Positions 28,692 to 38,424 of a stretch of DNA of 64,000 bases are shown here, one piece after another. Within the stretch, counting starts at the first letter, position 1. Every line of letters begins with the position of its first letter. The notes beneath the pieces are model-generated. The model saw only the letters and a list, made by a program, of their open reading frames with translations. It was not told the DNA's origin and searched no databases. Origin of the DNA: Clostridiaceae bacterium (GTDB lineage: Bacteria; Bacillota; Clostridia; Saccharofermentanales; DTU023). The translations under genes and the position numbers were made by a program. The stretch spans positions 24,904-88,903 of the forward strand of contig DUVH01000011.1 in NCBI GenBank assembly GCA_012841145.1, written 5' to 3'.

Positions 28692-29132
28692 GTGAAACCG
28701 ATGAAGCTGACATTGTTGACACCGATCGGATCGTGGACATACGATGACGGCGATCTTGTCGTTGTGACGACAAAAGACGGATCGCAAGGTTTCATGCGCA
28801 ATCACCTTCCAACCATTGTGGAGGTCATCCCGGGACCCGTAAGATACCGCATTCCCTCGTCCGATCAGGGCGGGGAGAGGTGGCGCGTCATGGTCGTGTC
28901 AGTCGGTTATGCGGAAGTGCAGGCAGATGAGGTTACCGTCGTTGTGAATGCCGCCGAGATGCCGGATACGATCGACCGCGAACGCGCGGAACGGGCGCTC
29001 AAACGGTCTTTAGAAATATACAACGATCCCGAAACGAATGACACACGACGTACTCACGCGCGCCATGCGATTCGTCGCGCGAAAGCGAGAATTGATTTTC
29101 ATAAACGTTACGTCGAACAGGCTGAGTCTTAA
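28692..29132 (+). CDS. atpC: F1 ATP synthase subunit epsilon
   Basis: GTG 28692 is preferred, with GGGGA ten bases upstream; the track start (TTG 28668) overlaps the atpD stop. The product is about 146 residues. The N-terminal beta-sandwich is visible (MKLTLLTPIGSWTYDDGDLV and GSQGFMRNHLPTIVEV). Two C-terminal helices follow, which in this family can inhibit ATP hydrolysis. It is the last gene of the operon, with a terminator just downstream. Confidence 0.9.
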   Translation: MKPMKLTLLTPIGSWTYDDGDLVVVTTKDGSQGFMRNHLPTIVEVIPGPVRYRIPSSDQGGERWRVMVVSVGYAEVQADEVTVVVNAAEMPDTIDRERAERALKRSLEIYNDPETNDTRRTHARHAIRRAKARIDFHKRYVEQAES

Positions 29133-29150
29133 ATCACACAAAATATATTG

Positions 29151-29195
29151 TCTCAAAAATGTAAGGGGTGTTTCGTTTGAGAACCCCCTTTTCCG
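29151..29195 (+). terminator. Terminator between converging atpC and OPT transporter genes
   Basis: AAGGGG pairs with CCCCTT and weaker inner pairs extend it, followed by TTCC; an alternative stem TCTCAAA/TTTGAGA overlaps it. It lies between two genes that converge, so it may serve both strands. Confidence 0.6.
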
Positions 29196-29221
29196 TTTCC
29201 AAGATTACGTTCAGGACACGA

Positions 29222-30898
29222 TCACACGAAAAGTCCGATGATGGCGAGGATTGTACCTGTCAGTCCCTCGCCTCCGAGCAAGCCGGCGGCGCCCATTTGA
29301 ATCGACCGCTGGCCGTCCTGTGTCATCGTTTTGCGCGTGACGAATTCAAAGAGTCCGCCGATAAAAATCGGTATTGCGAGACCGTATCCCGCGAGCATCA
29401 TGCCGATACCGATGATCATCGCCGGTACCTTTAAGAGCGTAAGAAGACATCCCGCAACGGCTCCGATGATGAAGAAGGCGGGATCGCCGATCCCTTGTAC
29501 CATCGCGGCGACGCTGTGTGCCTGCGCGGCCGGAAGACCGGCTTCCGCACCGATTCCTCCGGCGGAATAGATGATCGCCAGAATAGCGATGGAAGCCGTC
29601 ATGGCTCCGAATAGACCGCCGATCAGTTCGATGAGGTACTGTGCCGTGGGATTCGTCTTGAGGATAGCGCCGGCTTTGTAGTCGTTCATCATGTCACCGG
29701 CGTATCCGCAGGCGACGGCTACGATGGCGGCGATGAAAAACGCGTGTGTCGAATTGACGTTAACGACGACACGTATGGCGAGAAGGACGATAATGCCGAA
29801 CAGCTCCATCGGATTGATCCCTGTCTGTCCCGTAATAATCGAAGACATCATCGAGGCGAAAAAGACGCCGCCCATCAACAGGATCGCCGGCAGAACCTTC
29901 AATCCGATCACGATCGATAAGACGAACGCGATGGCGACAAGACCTAGCGATAAAAACGTGATCCCTTTGCCGGATGTCCCGAGGGTTGCTTTTGTCGTAC
30001 CGCGTTTTTTCTTTCCTTTGCCAACCGGTTTGCTATGATCTTTTCGTAATGAGCTGACAACAAACGTAATGAGCGTACCGGCGCCCGCACCGACCATGAG
30101 AGCGATGGCGGTCGTCAGATTCCAGCCTGAAAAAGAAGCATCTACGCCTTCCCATCCGTTGGAGGACGCCATGCGGAGGAGAATGAAACGGCCAAATGTC
30201 GTTATGGCGGCACCGGCAAGCCAATAAGCGGTTGATGAGAAGCCGATCAGCGTACCGATTCCGAGCGCCATGGGAGAGAGCTGGAGCGAGAGAGGGATTC
30301 CGGCAACTGAGAAAGCAACCAGAGGGGGAATAAGTTGAAATTTGTCCCGAAGGAGTGTGATGACGGCCGCGATGGCGAGAAATCCGAAGAGCACGAGCGC
30401 CCTCATGCCGCCCGATTCTCCGGCAGATAAAGTCGCGGCGGCAGCTTTGCCGATCGGGTAGGGCAAATCCATCTGTTCGATATTGCGTTTACGGAAAAGC
30501 CAGCAGAGCGTTGTGCCGATCAATACGCCGGCAAAGGCGATCATCATGACGGTGGGAAGATGCTGTTTAATAAAATCTCCGGCCGTCTGTCCGCCTGATC
30601 GATCGACCTTCCATATTCCTGTAATGAAAAGCCCGGGAATAGTAAAAACTAGACCGCCTGCGACCATGGCGCCCGCGTCGATACCCGTTGCGGCGACATG
30701 GATCTCATTGACATCACGACGTCCGAACATCCGCATGACGATCATCGCCAAGACGGTGACGAAGATGGTCGGCCACGGGAGAGCGCTCGCGCGTAGCGCA
30801 ATGTAGCTTGAGGAAGCCGTGATGAGAACGGCTCCGGGGATAACAAGCAAAATTGCCCGCCAAGTGAGATGTTTTACCGATGTGCGCTTGTCATTCAT
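29222..30898 (-). CDS. OPT-family transporter (oligopeptide or metal-chelate)
   Basis: The start on the minus strand is ATG at 30898, with GGAGG nine bases upstream; the track begins six codons earlier. The 558-residue protein has about 14-16 membrane helices. Family features include the early EIHVAATGIDAGAMVAGGLV, QMDLPYPIGKAAAATLSAGE, and late CGYAGDMMNDYKAG with QYLIELIGGLFGA. OPT proteins import small peptides or metal chelates using the proton gradient; the substrate cannot be read from sequence. A Lys-rich loop (KPVGKGKKKRG) sits midway. It stands alone on the opposite strand. Confidence 0.88.
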   Translation of the reverse strand: MNDKRTSVKHLTWRAILLVIPGAVLITASSSYIALRASALPWPTIFVTVLAMIVMRMFGRRDVNEIHVAATGIDAGAMVAGGLVFTIPGLFITGIWKVDRSGGQTAGDFIKQHLPTVMMIAFAGVLIGTTLCWLFRKRNIEQMDLPYPIGKAAAATLSAGESGGMRALVLFGFLAIAAVITLLRDKFQLIPPLVAFSVAGIPLSLQLSPMALGIGTLIGFSSTAYWLAGAAITTFGRFILLRMASSNGWEGVDASFSGWNLTTAIALMVGAGAGTLITFVVSSLRKDHSKPVGKGKKKRGTTKATLGTSGKGITFLSLGLVAIAFVLSIVIGLKVLPAILLMGGVFFASMMSSIITGQTGINPMELFGIIVLLAIRVVVNVNSTHAFFIAAIVAVACGYAGDMMNDYKAGAILKTNPTAQYLIELIGGLFGAMTASIAILAIIYSAGGIGAEAGLPAAQAHSVAAMVQGIGDPAFFIIGAVAGCLLTLLKVPAMIIGIGMMLAGYGLAIPIFIGGLFEFVTRKTMTQDGQRSIQMGAAGLLGGEGLTGTILAIIGLFV

Positions 30899-30962
30899 AC
30901 GTTCAATCCTCCACACTTATCTCAACGATATCGCATGATCGGTGAATTTTCGTAATGTATCC

Positions 30963-30971
30963 ACTATACCA
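30963..30971 (-). promoter_or_regulatory. Possible extended -10 promoter for the OPT gene
   Basis: On the minus strand TGGTATAGT fits an extended -10 element about 65 bp upstream of the start. No clear -35 is present, and the site overlaps a CACGTG palindrome. Confidence 0.4.
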
Positions 30972-31078
30972 CGTGTGATTTTTCAACCGTGCTTTTTCGT
31001 TTCGGCAATTGAATGAATCGATCAGGAAAGATGATGCATTTGATGTACTGTGTGACGGCAGAGAATGAGACGATACTG

Positions 31079-31084
31079 TATAAT
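31079..31084 (+). promoter_or_regulatory. -10 element upstream of hpf
   Basis: A perfect TATAAT lies 59 bp before hpf. No good -35 is visible at standard spacing, so an additional activator or another sigma factor is possible. Confidence 0.45.
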
Positions 31085-31142
31085 AACAAACATCAGAAAG
31101 CGACCGAATTTGAAAAGGTCGTCATGAAAGGAATCGGATGAA

Positions 31143-31682
31143 ATGAGACTGGAAATTTTTGGCCTGAACATGCGCATCAATGACACGCTTCGAGCGGCGA
31201 TCGAACAAAAAATGGACAAGTTTAACCGCTTTTTTGATGAGAGCGCTCGCGGCGAGGTGAAACTTCAGCCTGAAGGGAACAACGTGCGTGCGGAGGTTAC
31301 GATTAACATTCGAACACATTTCTATCGCGCGGAATCTGCCGCGTCTGAGGCGATGACGGCCGTTGAGCAAGCGATCGCCAATATGGAGGGTCAAATACGC
31401 AAATATAAGTCACGTATGAAGAAACGGACAAAGGATTACTCCTACATGGAGGCATATTTCGAGCAGCAGGAGGCGCTGAGAGAAGAGCCTGTTGAAGATG
31501 AATTCCGTATTATTCGTCGCAAATCGTTCCCGATCGACGCGATGACGCCCGATGAGGCGACGCTCCAGATGGAACTGCTCGGGCATTCGTTCCTCATATT
31601 CCTTTCCAGTGAAACGGATAAAGTCTGTGTTGTGTACAAGCGCGATGACGGCGATTACGGCTTGATCGAGCCTGAATATTAA
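31143..31682 (+). CDS. hpf: Ribosome hibernation promoting factor, long form
   Basis: The 179-residue protein has the N-terminal YfiA/HPF domain that sits in the decoding region of idle 30S subunits (MRLEIFGLNMRINDTLRAAI, with AEVTINIRTHFYRAESAASE). The C-terminal domain mediates 100S dimers (IRRKSFPIDAMTPDEATLQM and VVYKRDDGDYGLIEPEY). The two-domain form is standard in Bacillota. It is normally induced on entry to stationary phase; the visible -10 element is listed separately. Confidence 0.95.
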   Translation: MRLEIFGLNMRINDTLRAAIEQKMDKFNRFFDESARGEVKLQPEGNNVRAEVTINIRTHFYRAESAASEAMTAVEQAIANMEGQIRKYKSRMKKRTKDYSYMEAYFEQQEALREEPVEDEFRIIRRKSFPIDAMTPDEATLQMELLGHSFLIFLSSETDKVCVVYKRDDGDYGLIEPEY

Positions 31683-31734
31683 TCGTTACTCGCCATCACT
31701 TACTATGGATACACAAGCAATCGAGAGGTGACAT

Positions 31735-34131
31735 GTGACTTCATTTGAAGACTCCGTTTTGCTGAAGAATTTGAACTCTGAACAGAAGCGGGCCGTACTG
31801 ACAACAGAAGGTCCGCTTTTGATACTTGCGGGCGCAGGATCGGGCAAGACGCGCGTTATCACGCGCCGTGTCGCTTGGCTCATTCGGCAGCTTGGCGTAC
31901 ACCCTGCGCGCATTTTGGCGATCACTTTTACGAACAAAGCGGCGAACGAAATGAAAGAGCGCATCGAGCGGCTCATCGGACTGGAAAGTCGCGGGTCGTG
32001 GATCGGAACTTTTCATTCGATGATGCTGCGCATACTGCGAAGGTACGGCAGTCTGCTCGGATACCGATCGTCCTTCACCATCTTTGACACGACGGATCAG
32101 CGCCGAGTCATGGCGGATGTGCTTAAAGAACTGAAAATAAGCGAACGTATTCTGTCTCCGAGAGAAGCGCTCGCCATGATCAGCAGGTACAAGAACGATG
32201 ACGTGAGTCCGGAGGAGCTCGAGAGTAGATCGAGCGGTTATTACATCGACCGGCAGAGAGTCGATATTTATCGTGCTTATCAGAAATCTTTGTTCGAGAA
32301 GAACGCCCTCGATTTTGACGATATTCTGACGCAGACGCTCAGACTCTTCCGCGAACATCCGCACGTACTGGAAAACTGCCAACAGCAATTCACGTATATA
32401 CTCGTCGATGAATATCAGGACACGAACGTCGTCCAGTATGAACTCATTCGGCTTCTGTCGGCGAAAAGTCGCAATCTCTGTGTCGTCGGAGATGACGACC
32501 AGTCGATATACGGCTTTCGAGGAGCGACCATACGCAACATTCTCGATTTTGAAGACGATTTCCCCGACTGTACCGTCATACGCTTGGAACAGAACTATCG
32601 TTCGACGAAGACGATTCTCGCAGCGGCGAACCAAGTGATTCAAGAAAATCGGTCTCGCAAGAAGAAAACGCTGTGGACGGCGCACGGTGAGGGGGAACCG
32701 ATCCTCATGTATCGCGCCGCCGACCACATAGACGAGGCGAGATTCATCGCGCGCGAAGTACAGCGCCGTTTTCAACTCGCGGATGATCATGAGGAGATCG
32801 AAATTGCCGTCCTCTACCGCATGAACGCCTTGTCGCGCAACCTCGAGTTTGCGCTTCGCGAGCTCGGTATCGAATACATTATTTACGGCGGGACGCGCTT
32901 TTACGACCGCGCCGAAATCAAAGACGTAACGGCTTACCTCTCATTGATTCAGTCACCGGAGGATGAGATCGCTTTTCGACGCGTCATCAATCAGCCGCGG
33001 CGCGGGATCGGAGCCGTCACGCTTGAGCGTTTGGCAGAATTCGCGGGGCAGAGGGGACTGACGCTGTTTGAGGCGGCGAGGCGAGCCGGTGAAGATCCCG
33101 ATCTGGCGCGTGCCGCCGGCAGACTGACCTTGTTTGTCAAGATGATCGATACACTGCGCGATGCGCTTTTATCCGAGGAACTCTCGTTTGCTGAGTTTGT
33201 GAGGATGGTCGAAGTTGACTCAGGACTGATCGCTTATTATCAGGAACTTAAAGCGCGCGGCGATGTCGAAGCCGGGTCAAGGTTGGAGAACCTTGAGGAA
33301 TTGATTTCTGACGCCATTGAGTTTGAAGCGCGTCTCGATACCGAGTCGCTCGACGATATCTGGGAATTGTCGCACGATGATGAGCTGCGCGAGGAACTCA
33401 TCACAGACCGCTCGCTTAAAGGCGTTCTCAGGCTGTTTCTCGAGCGTGCCGTCCTTTACACCGATCAGGACAAAGAGCGCGAGACGCCGAAAGTGAGCCT
33501 CATGACGGTTCACAGCGCGAAAGGACTTGAATTCAGCACGGTCTTTATCATGGGCGCGGAGGAAGGCATTTTCCCCAGCATGCAATCGTTTCAGGAACCG
33601 GACGGCATAGAAGAGGAAAGGCGTCTTGCTTACGTCGCCGTTACGCGTGCCAAAAGGGAACTCATCATAAGCTCGGCAGTCTCAAGGCTGTTGTTCGGAC
33701 ATACGCAATATAACCCGCCCTCGCGATTCAGTGACGATATCTCGGAAGATCTCGTTGAGAAAAGAGGTGTCTACGGCGGATATCTCGATTCGGACGGCAG
33801 CGACGGCATGAGTTCGTCAGAGCACGGAGAATTCTTTAGGGACATGGTCAACAGCGTCCTGAAAAAGAGACACGCTGTCGAAGCGCAGGAAGATGAAAGA
33901 GTGTATAAGGCGGTGACGAGCCGCCAAATGGATCCTCTGCCGAAGAAGGAATCGTCGGGTCTTGATGTTTCCGAACTGAAGCCGGGCGATACCGTTCGAC
34001 ATGTGACGTTCGGTATCGGAGAGATTCAGAAAATCACGGAGACGGGCGATGACGCGATCCTGGTCATTGATTTTGACGGCCGGATTAAGCGCTTCATGGC
34101 GAGCCAGTCGGCTTTGTCGATCGATGAATAA
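31735..34131 (+). CDS. pcrA: ATP-dependent DNA helicase PcrA (UvrD/Rep family)
   Basis: The 798-residue superfamily 1A helicase starts at GTG 31735 with GAGAGGTGA upstream. Helicase motifs are all visible: LNSEQKRAV (Q motif), AGAGSGKTRVITRR (I), GTFHSMMLRIL, LVDEYQDTNVVQYEL (II), VGDDDQSIYGFRGA (III), LEQNYRST (IV), LMTVHSAKGLEFSTVFI (V) and AYVAVTRAKREL (VI). The C-terminal Tudor-like module known to bind RNA polymerase is present (GDTVRHVTFGIGEIQKI). It acts in repair and in removing obstacles from DNA. Confidence 0.96.
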   Translation: MTSFEDSVLLKNLNSEQKRAVLTTEGPLLILAGAGSGKTRVITRRVAWLIRQLGVHPARILAITFTNKAANEMKERIERLIGLESRGSWIGTFHSMMLRILRRYGSLLGYRSSFTIFDTTDQRRVMADVLKELKISERILSPREALAMISRYKNDDVSPEELESRSSGYYIDRQRVDIYRAYQKSLFEKNALDFDDILTQTLRLFREHPHVLENCQQQFTYILVDEYQDTNVVQYELIRLLSAKSRNLCVVGDDDQSIYGFRGATIRNILDFEDDFPDCTVIRLEQNYRSTKTILAAANQVIQENRSRKKKTLWTAHGEGEPILMYRAADHIDEARFIAREVQRRFQLADDHEEIEIAVLYRMNALSRNLEFALRELGIEYIIYGGTRFYDRAEIKDVTAYLSLIQSPEDEIAFRRVINQPRRGIGAVTLERLAEFAGQRGLTLFEAARRAGEDPDLARAAGRLTLFVKMIDTLRDALLSEELSFAEFVRMVEVDSGLIAYYQELKARGDVEAGSRLENLEELISDAIEFEARLDTESLDDIWELSHDDELREELITDRSLKGVLRLFLERAVLYTDQDKERETPKVSLMTVHSAKGLEFSTVFIMGAEEGIFPSMQSFQEPDGIEEERRLAYVAVTRAKRELIISSAVSRLLFGHTQYNPPSRFSDDISEDLVEKRGVYGGYLDSDGSDGMSSSEHGEFFRDMVNSVLKKRHAVEAQEDERVYKAVTSRQMDPLPKKESSGLDVSELKPGDTVRHVTFGIGEIQKITETGDDAILVIDFDGRIKRFMASQSALSIDE

Positions 34132-34163
34132 CGCCCGGGGAGAACGCGATGGAGGTAAATGCG

Positions 34164-35312
34164 ATGCTTGACAACGAAGAAACGTCCCTTCAATGCCCAC
34201 GCCTGCAAAAGGAGCGGGTGGAGCGCAATTCGCTGAATCCGAGAGCGGCGCTCTCGTCACAAAGTCGCGGCCGCTTGCGCCCTGAAAGCGAATGTGCTGT
34301 TCGAACCGCTTATGAGCGTGACATCGGGCGCATCATTTATTCGATGCCTTTTAGACGCCTTCGTCATAAGACGCAAGTCTTCTTTGATCCCCAGAATGAT
34401 CACGTCTGTACGCGTATGGAGCACGTCCTGTACGTCAGCTATCTGGCGGAGACGATCGGGGGCGCGCTCGGTTTGAACCGGGAGCTGACACGTGCCATCG
34501 CGCTCGGACACGACATCGGCCATGCGCCGTTCGGTCATGCAGGTGAAGTCGTGCTCGACGCTCTACTTCATAGTTACGGCAGTGAGTTTATCTTTCGCCA
34601 TGAGCGCCACGGCCTGCGCGTGATCGATATTTTGTCTGAGCATAAAAGCGTTCACGGTCTCAACTTGACGTTTGAAGTTCGGGACGGCATCGCCTCGCAT
34701 TGCGGTGAGCAGTACGATGAAATTATGCTCACGCCGAAGCGCGACAAGCGCGAAGAGGATCTCGCGAAAGGAGCGCTCACGCACGATCCGCCGGCAACGC
34801 TTGAGGGATGTCTCGTTCGTTTTACCGATCGGATCGCATACGTAGGCCGCGATATCGAGGATGCGACGCGAAGCGGATTGCTTTCGTTCGAAGAGTTGCC
34901 CTATGACTTGCGCTCCACGCTCGGTCACAACAACAGCGAGATCGTGAACACGCTCGTGAACGACATCGTCCAGAACAGTACAGGGCGTGACGCCATCGCG
35001 ATGAGTGAACGAATCGGAAGAGCGCTCCAACGACTGATCGAGATCAATGTCGACAGAATCTACAAGGCCCCGCGTGTCAAGCGGTACGAGAATCAAGTGC
35101 GCAACGTGCTCGAGGGGCTTTTTGAATACTATCTGCAGTGCGCGGAGCAAGGCGAACCGAACAGTAAGGAGATGCCTTCCGTCGCTTTTTGGGAATATGT
35201 AGAGCGCCATCCGGAGCAGGACGCCGACCCGCTGCGTATTGTCACAGACTACATCGCGGGTATGACCGATCCGTACGCAAACCGCATGTTCAACACGATC
35301 TACGGCATGTGA
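34164..35312 (+). CDS. dgt: dGTPase-like HD-domain triphosphohydrolase
   Basis: ATG 34164 has GGAGGT seven bases upstream and gives 382 residues; the track ATG at 34149 overlaps that site. The HD metal site is seen in RMEHVLYVSYL (H), AIALGHDIGHAPFGHAGE (HD) and the later ITDRIAYVGRDIED-type segment FTDRIAYVGRDIED (D). RRLRHKTQVFFDPQNDHVCT is a family signature. These enzymes hydrolyse dGTP or other dNTPs to the nucleoside and triphosphate. It is followed by a second HD hydrolase. Confidence 0.92.
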   Translation: MLDNEETSLQCPRLQKERVERNSLNPRAALSSQSRGRLRPESECAVRTAYERDIGRIIYSMPFRRLRHKTQVFFDPQNDHVCTRMEHVLYVSYLAETIGGALGLNRELTRAIALGHDIGHAPFGHAGEVVLDALLHSYGSEFIFRHERHGLRVIDILSEHKSVHGLNLTFEVRDGIASHCGEQYDEIMLTPKRDKREEDLAKGALTHDPPATLEGCLVRFTDRIAYVGRDIEDATRSGLLSFEELPYDLRSTLGHNNSEIVNTLVNDIVQNSTGRDAIAMSERIGRALQRLIEINVDRIYKAPRVKRYENQVRNVLEGLFEYYLQCAEQGEPNSKEMPSVAFWEYVERHPEQDADPLRIVTDYIAGMTDPYANRMFNTIYGM

Positions 35313-35343
35313 CGACGCTTGAGAGTAAGGGATAGAGATAACG

Positions 35344-35988
35344 ATGAATACTTCATTTTTTGCGATGATCCACCGTATGCGCTACATCAACCGTTGGGGA
35401 CTGATGAGGAATACGGAACTCGAAAATATCCAAGAGCACTCGCACGACGTCGCGGTGATCGCGCATCTGCTCGCGATTCTTCGCAAGTCGAAATTCTCGG
35501 AGGGGAGAGTCTGCCCCGATCCAGCGTTTGTCGCAACGCTCGCTCTGTACCACGATCTGCCCGAAATCATCACGGGCGATATGCCGAAACCGCTCAAGTA
35601 CCACAACCTCCCGATGGAGACGACGTACAAAGAAATTGAGCGCGAGGCGATCGAAGTCCTGCTCGCGATGCTCCCAGAAGAACTTAGATGTGAGTACAGC
35701 ACATTCCTGCTTCCCGATCGTGATGACGCCGTCGTAGCGGAGGCGCTCATACTCGTCAAGGCGGCCGACTGCTTCTCGGCGTACATCAAGTGTCTCGACG
35801 AGCAAAAAGTCGGCAATCGCGAATTCGAGCGCGCGAGGGTCGAAGTGGGGGAGAGACTCGACGCGTTCGGGCTTCCCGAGGTCGATTGGTTCAAGAAAAA
35901 CGCTCTTCCTGCGTACGCCAAATCGCTTGATGAGATAAACTTTGATTTCAATTTGAATACAAGTGATTGCGGTGATAATGCATTCTGA
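35344..35988 (+). CDS. HD-domain 5'-deoxynucleotidase (YfbR-like)
   Basis: The 214-residue protein matches the YfbR group, which dephosphorylates deoxynucleoside monophosphates. It shows the characteristic start MNTSFFAMIHRMRYINRWGL, then NIQEHSHDVAVIAHLL (first His), LYHDLPEIITGDMPKPLKY (HD pair) and VKAADCFSAYIKCLDE (last Asp). It follows the dGTPase-like gene by 31 bp, so the two probably work together on the deoxynucleotide pool. Confidence 0.92.
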   Translation: MNTSFFAMIHRMRYINRWGLMRNTELENIQEHSHDVAVIAHLLAILRKSKFSEGRVCPDPAFVATLALYHDLPEIITGDMPKPLKYHNLPMETTYKEIEREAIEVLLAMLPEELRCEYSTFLLPDRDDAVVAEALILVKAADCFSAYIKCLDEQKVGNREFERARVEVGERLDAFGLPEVDWFKKNALPAYAKSLDEINFDFNLNTSDCGDNAF

Positions 35989-36125
35989 TGACAAAAAGAA
36001 TACAGCGTATTGAACAAGGCGTATATTGATTAGCTAATTAATCTCTGTCGGCGTAAGATATATCCGACTATGTCGATTTAAACTAATATATTTAAATAAT
36101 AAAATTAAGTAAACAGAGGTGTTTT

Positions 36126-38369
36126 TTGTTTTTTAGAAGTCGTATGATGAATCTGCGACAATCTGATGAATCGAGAGCGCGCAGACGCATGAGTATAAAA
36201 CGATCGATCGTTTTTATTCTCGTCGCCGTCTTATTTGCGTCCGTCTGTTTCACGACGGCGCCAAACGCTGCTCCTCCCGAGGGAGAGGAGATCGGCAAGA
36301 TCGGTCAAATTCGAACAGCGAATGGTGCTTCTCTGAGAAGTCAACCGACGAGAAGATCATCAAGGCTGAGCTTGCTACGTATATGTTTCCCCGTTGAAAT
36401 ATTGGCGAAAGTGGTAGGCCAAGAGGTTGACGGTGTCAATACGTGGTATTACGTTAAAGCGGGCACGCTTGAAGGCTACGTACATTCAACGCTCGTGATG
36501 TTGCCTATGGTACCTCCCCCGAAAGTTGATCCGGATTTTGAAGCGTATATGACAGATCAAGGATTCCCGGAGAGCTACAAGCCGAATCTTCGCTCGCTAC
36601 ACTACAAGTACCCTAATTGGGTTTTCAAGGCTCAACATATTAAAGATGTTGATTCGCCGAAAAGCAACCGTAAGCCGTTGATCTTCCAAAAAGCTTTAGA
36701 TGCCGAGTCGAAGCCGGGCATTAATATGGTATTCCGTAGTTCTCTTCTTAGTCATCGGTCTTACGAATCCAGTGACTATTATTATTGGAACGATTATAAG
36801 GGTAGTGAGATGAATGCGTGGAAGATTTATGATGCTGGCGGATGGATGGGTGCAAGCCGCGAAATTATTGCATACTCGCTTGATCCTCGCAATTTTTTGA
36901 ATGAACAGCAGATATTCCAGTTTGAGCTATTGAGTTATAACAAGGAAGTGCATACGGTCGAACCCGTTCAAATGGCGATCGCTGGTACTTTTATGGATAA
37001 GGAGATTGATGAGGAGACGGGGGAGGAGACCGGAGAGGTGAAGAGAGTTACGTTTACCGATCATCGAGACGATACAACCCGGACCTTGACATATCCTGAG
37101 ATTTTTATCGAGGCAGCTGAAATCACAAACGTCAATCCTTTTTTCTTAGTGCAGCGTTGCCTGATGGAGGTTAGTCGCGACGGATCGAACTCTGTCTTTG
37201 GAAAAGTAGAAGGATATGAGAATTACTATAACTTCTACAATATTGGTGCAACAGCTGGTGGTTCTCCTATAGCAAACGGATTAAAGTATGCGCGCTATGG
37301 CAGAACCGGATCAGGTCCTACAGCAGATGAACAAGAGCGATATTGGCTTCCGTGGAATAATCAATGGCGTGCCATTATCGGCGGCGCATTCTGGATCGGG
37401 AGCGGCTATATTAACAAAGGCCAAGATACACAGTATTCACAAAAATTTAATATAGACGGCGATTCGTTAACCACCACGTATGGGCATCAATACATGGGTA
37501 ATGTCTACGCTCCTTGCTATGAAGCGGCGCGTGTCTACGGGATGTATGAAAAAGAGGGTCTTCTCAACATGCCGTTCGTGTTCAAGATACCGGTGCTTGC
37601 AGAATTGCCTGAAGCGCCTTCACCGTACCCAACAAGTAATGAGAGTCTCAGCAACTGGCTGAAATCTGTATCGATTTCCGCGGGTACACTCACGCCCGCG
37701 TTTAACCCGGAAATTTATTCGTATTCTGTCACGGTCGACGCTACTGTGAACGAGATTACGATTTCAGGCGAGCCGTTCCACGAAAAATGCACGGTCAATA
37801 ACACGGGGATACATCCGCTCAATGAGGGTGAGAACACTATCGTGTTAGAGGCCGTTTCTGAACGTGGGACGAAGCGCCAGTACACCATTGTCGTTAACAA
37901 AACGGATCAAATTCCTACCGTTATTAACCCGACGGTCAATGACAGCTATGTGACGCGCGAAGGACTTCTTCTGAACGCCTGTCCCGAGGCAGGAAGGAAT
38001 CAGGCGGGCAAAATTCGTGCCGCACTCGATATCCCCGAGAGAATGACCGTTACGATAAAGGACGCTATGGGGAATGTCGCAACGGATGAAACGCTCCTAG
38101 GGACGGGTGCGACGATCGAGTGGTTTGAAGGTTCGGCGTCATCACCTTCCGCAACATTGACACTCGTGATCTATGGAGATACATCAGGAGACGGGTTCAT
38201 TAACTCTGACGATTTGACAGAAATATTGGAACAAATGTACAAGGGTGTTGATTTTCCGTCTGCTGTTTTAAAAGCTATGGATACTACGCGCGATGGATTC
38301 ATCAACTCTGACGATTTGACGGATGTGCTTGTACACATGTATAAGGGGCAGCCTATCGATCAACAGTGA
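36126..38369 (+). CDS. Secreted glucosaminidase with SH3 and C-terminal dockerin domains
   Basis: The protein has 747 residues from TTG 36126 (GAGGTG upstream, slightly close); ATG 36144 or 36189 are alternatives, the last giving a tidy signal peptide (MSIKRSIVFILVAVLFASVC). After the signal come an SH3-like domain (about 55-125) and a LytD-like endo-N-acetylglucosaminidase domain (about 135-500; SLHYKYPNWVF, GGWMGASREIIAYSLDPRNF, YNFYNIGATAG). Then follow a cadherin-like beta-sandwich (about 515-600) and a type I-like dockerin (about 684-740). The dockerin has two calcium loops, GDTSGDGFINSDD and DTTRDGFINSDD. It probably cuts peptidoglycan glycan strands. By eye the gene is AT-richer than its neighbours. 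Confidence 0.88.
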   Translation: MFFRSRMMNLRQSDESRARRRMSIKRSIVFILVAVLFASVCFTTAPNAAPPEGEEIGKIGQIRTANGASLRSQPTRRSSRLSLLRICFPVEILAKVVGQEVDGVNTWYYVKAGTLEGYVHSTLVMLPMVPPPKVDPDFEAYMTDQGFPESYKPNLRSLHYKYPNWVFKAQHIKDVDSPKSNRKPLIFQKALDAESKPGINMVFRSSLLSHRSYESSDYYYWNDYKGSEMNAWKIYDAGGWMGASREIIAYSLDPRNFLNEQQIFQFELLSYNKEVHTVEPVQMAIAGTFMDKEIDEETGEETGEVKRVTFTDHRDDTTRTLTYPEIFIEAAEITNVNPFFLVQRCLMEVSRDGSNSVFGKVEGYENYYNFYNIGATAGGSPIANGLKYARYGRTGSGPTADEQERYWLPWNNQWRAIIGGAFWIGSGYINKGQDTQYSQKFNIDGDSLTTTYGHQYMGNVYAPCYEAARVYGMYEKEGLLNMPFVFKIPVLAELPEAPSPYPTSNESLSNWLKSVSISAGTLTPAFNPEIYSYSVTVDATVNEITISGEPFHEKCTVNNTGIHPLNEGENTIVLEAVSERGTKRQYTIVVNKTDQIPTVINPTVNDSYVTREGLLLNACPEAGRNQAGKIRAALDIPERMTVTIKDAMGNVATDETLLGTGATIEWFEGSASSPSATLTLVIYGDTSGDGFINSDDLTEILEQMYKGVDFPSAVLKAMDTTRDGFINSDDLTDVLVHMYKGQPIDQQ

Positions 38370-38424
38370 TTTTAGAGAGGAAGGCGAAGCTGTATAAATC
38401 AGGATATGCTATGCATCGCTTGCA

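Noticed and set aside
31741-32790. 349-residue minus-strand ORF
   Set aside because: It lies entirely inside pcrA, whose helicase motifs are all intact; no recognisable motifs in the shadow frame.
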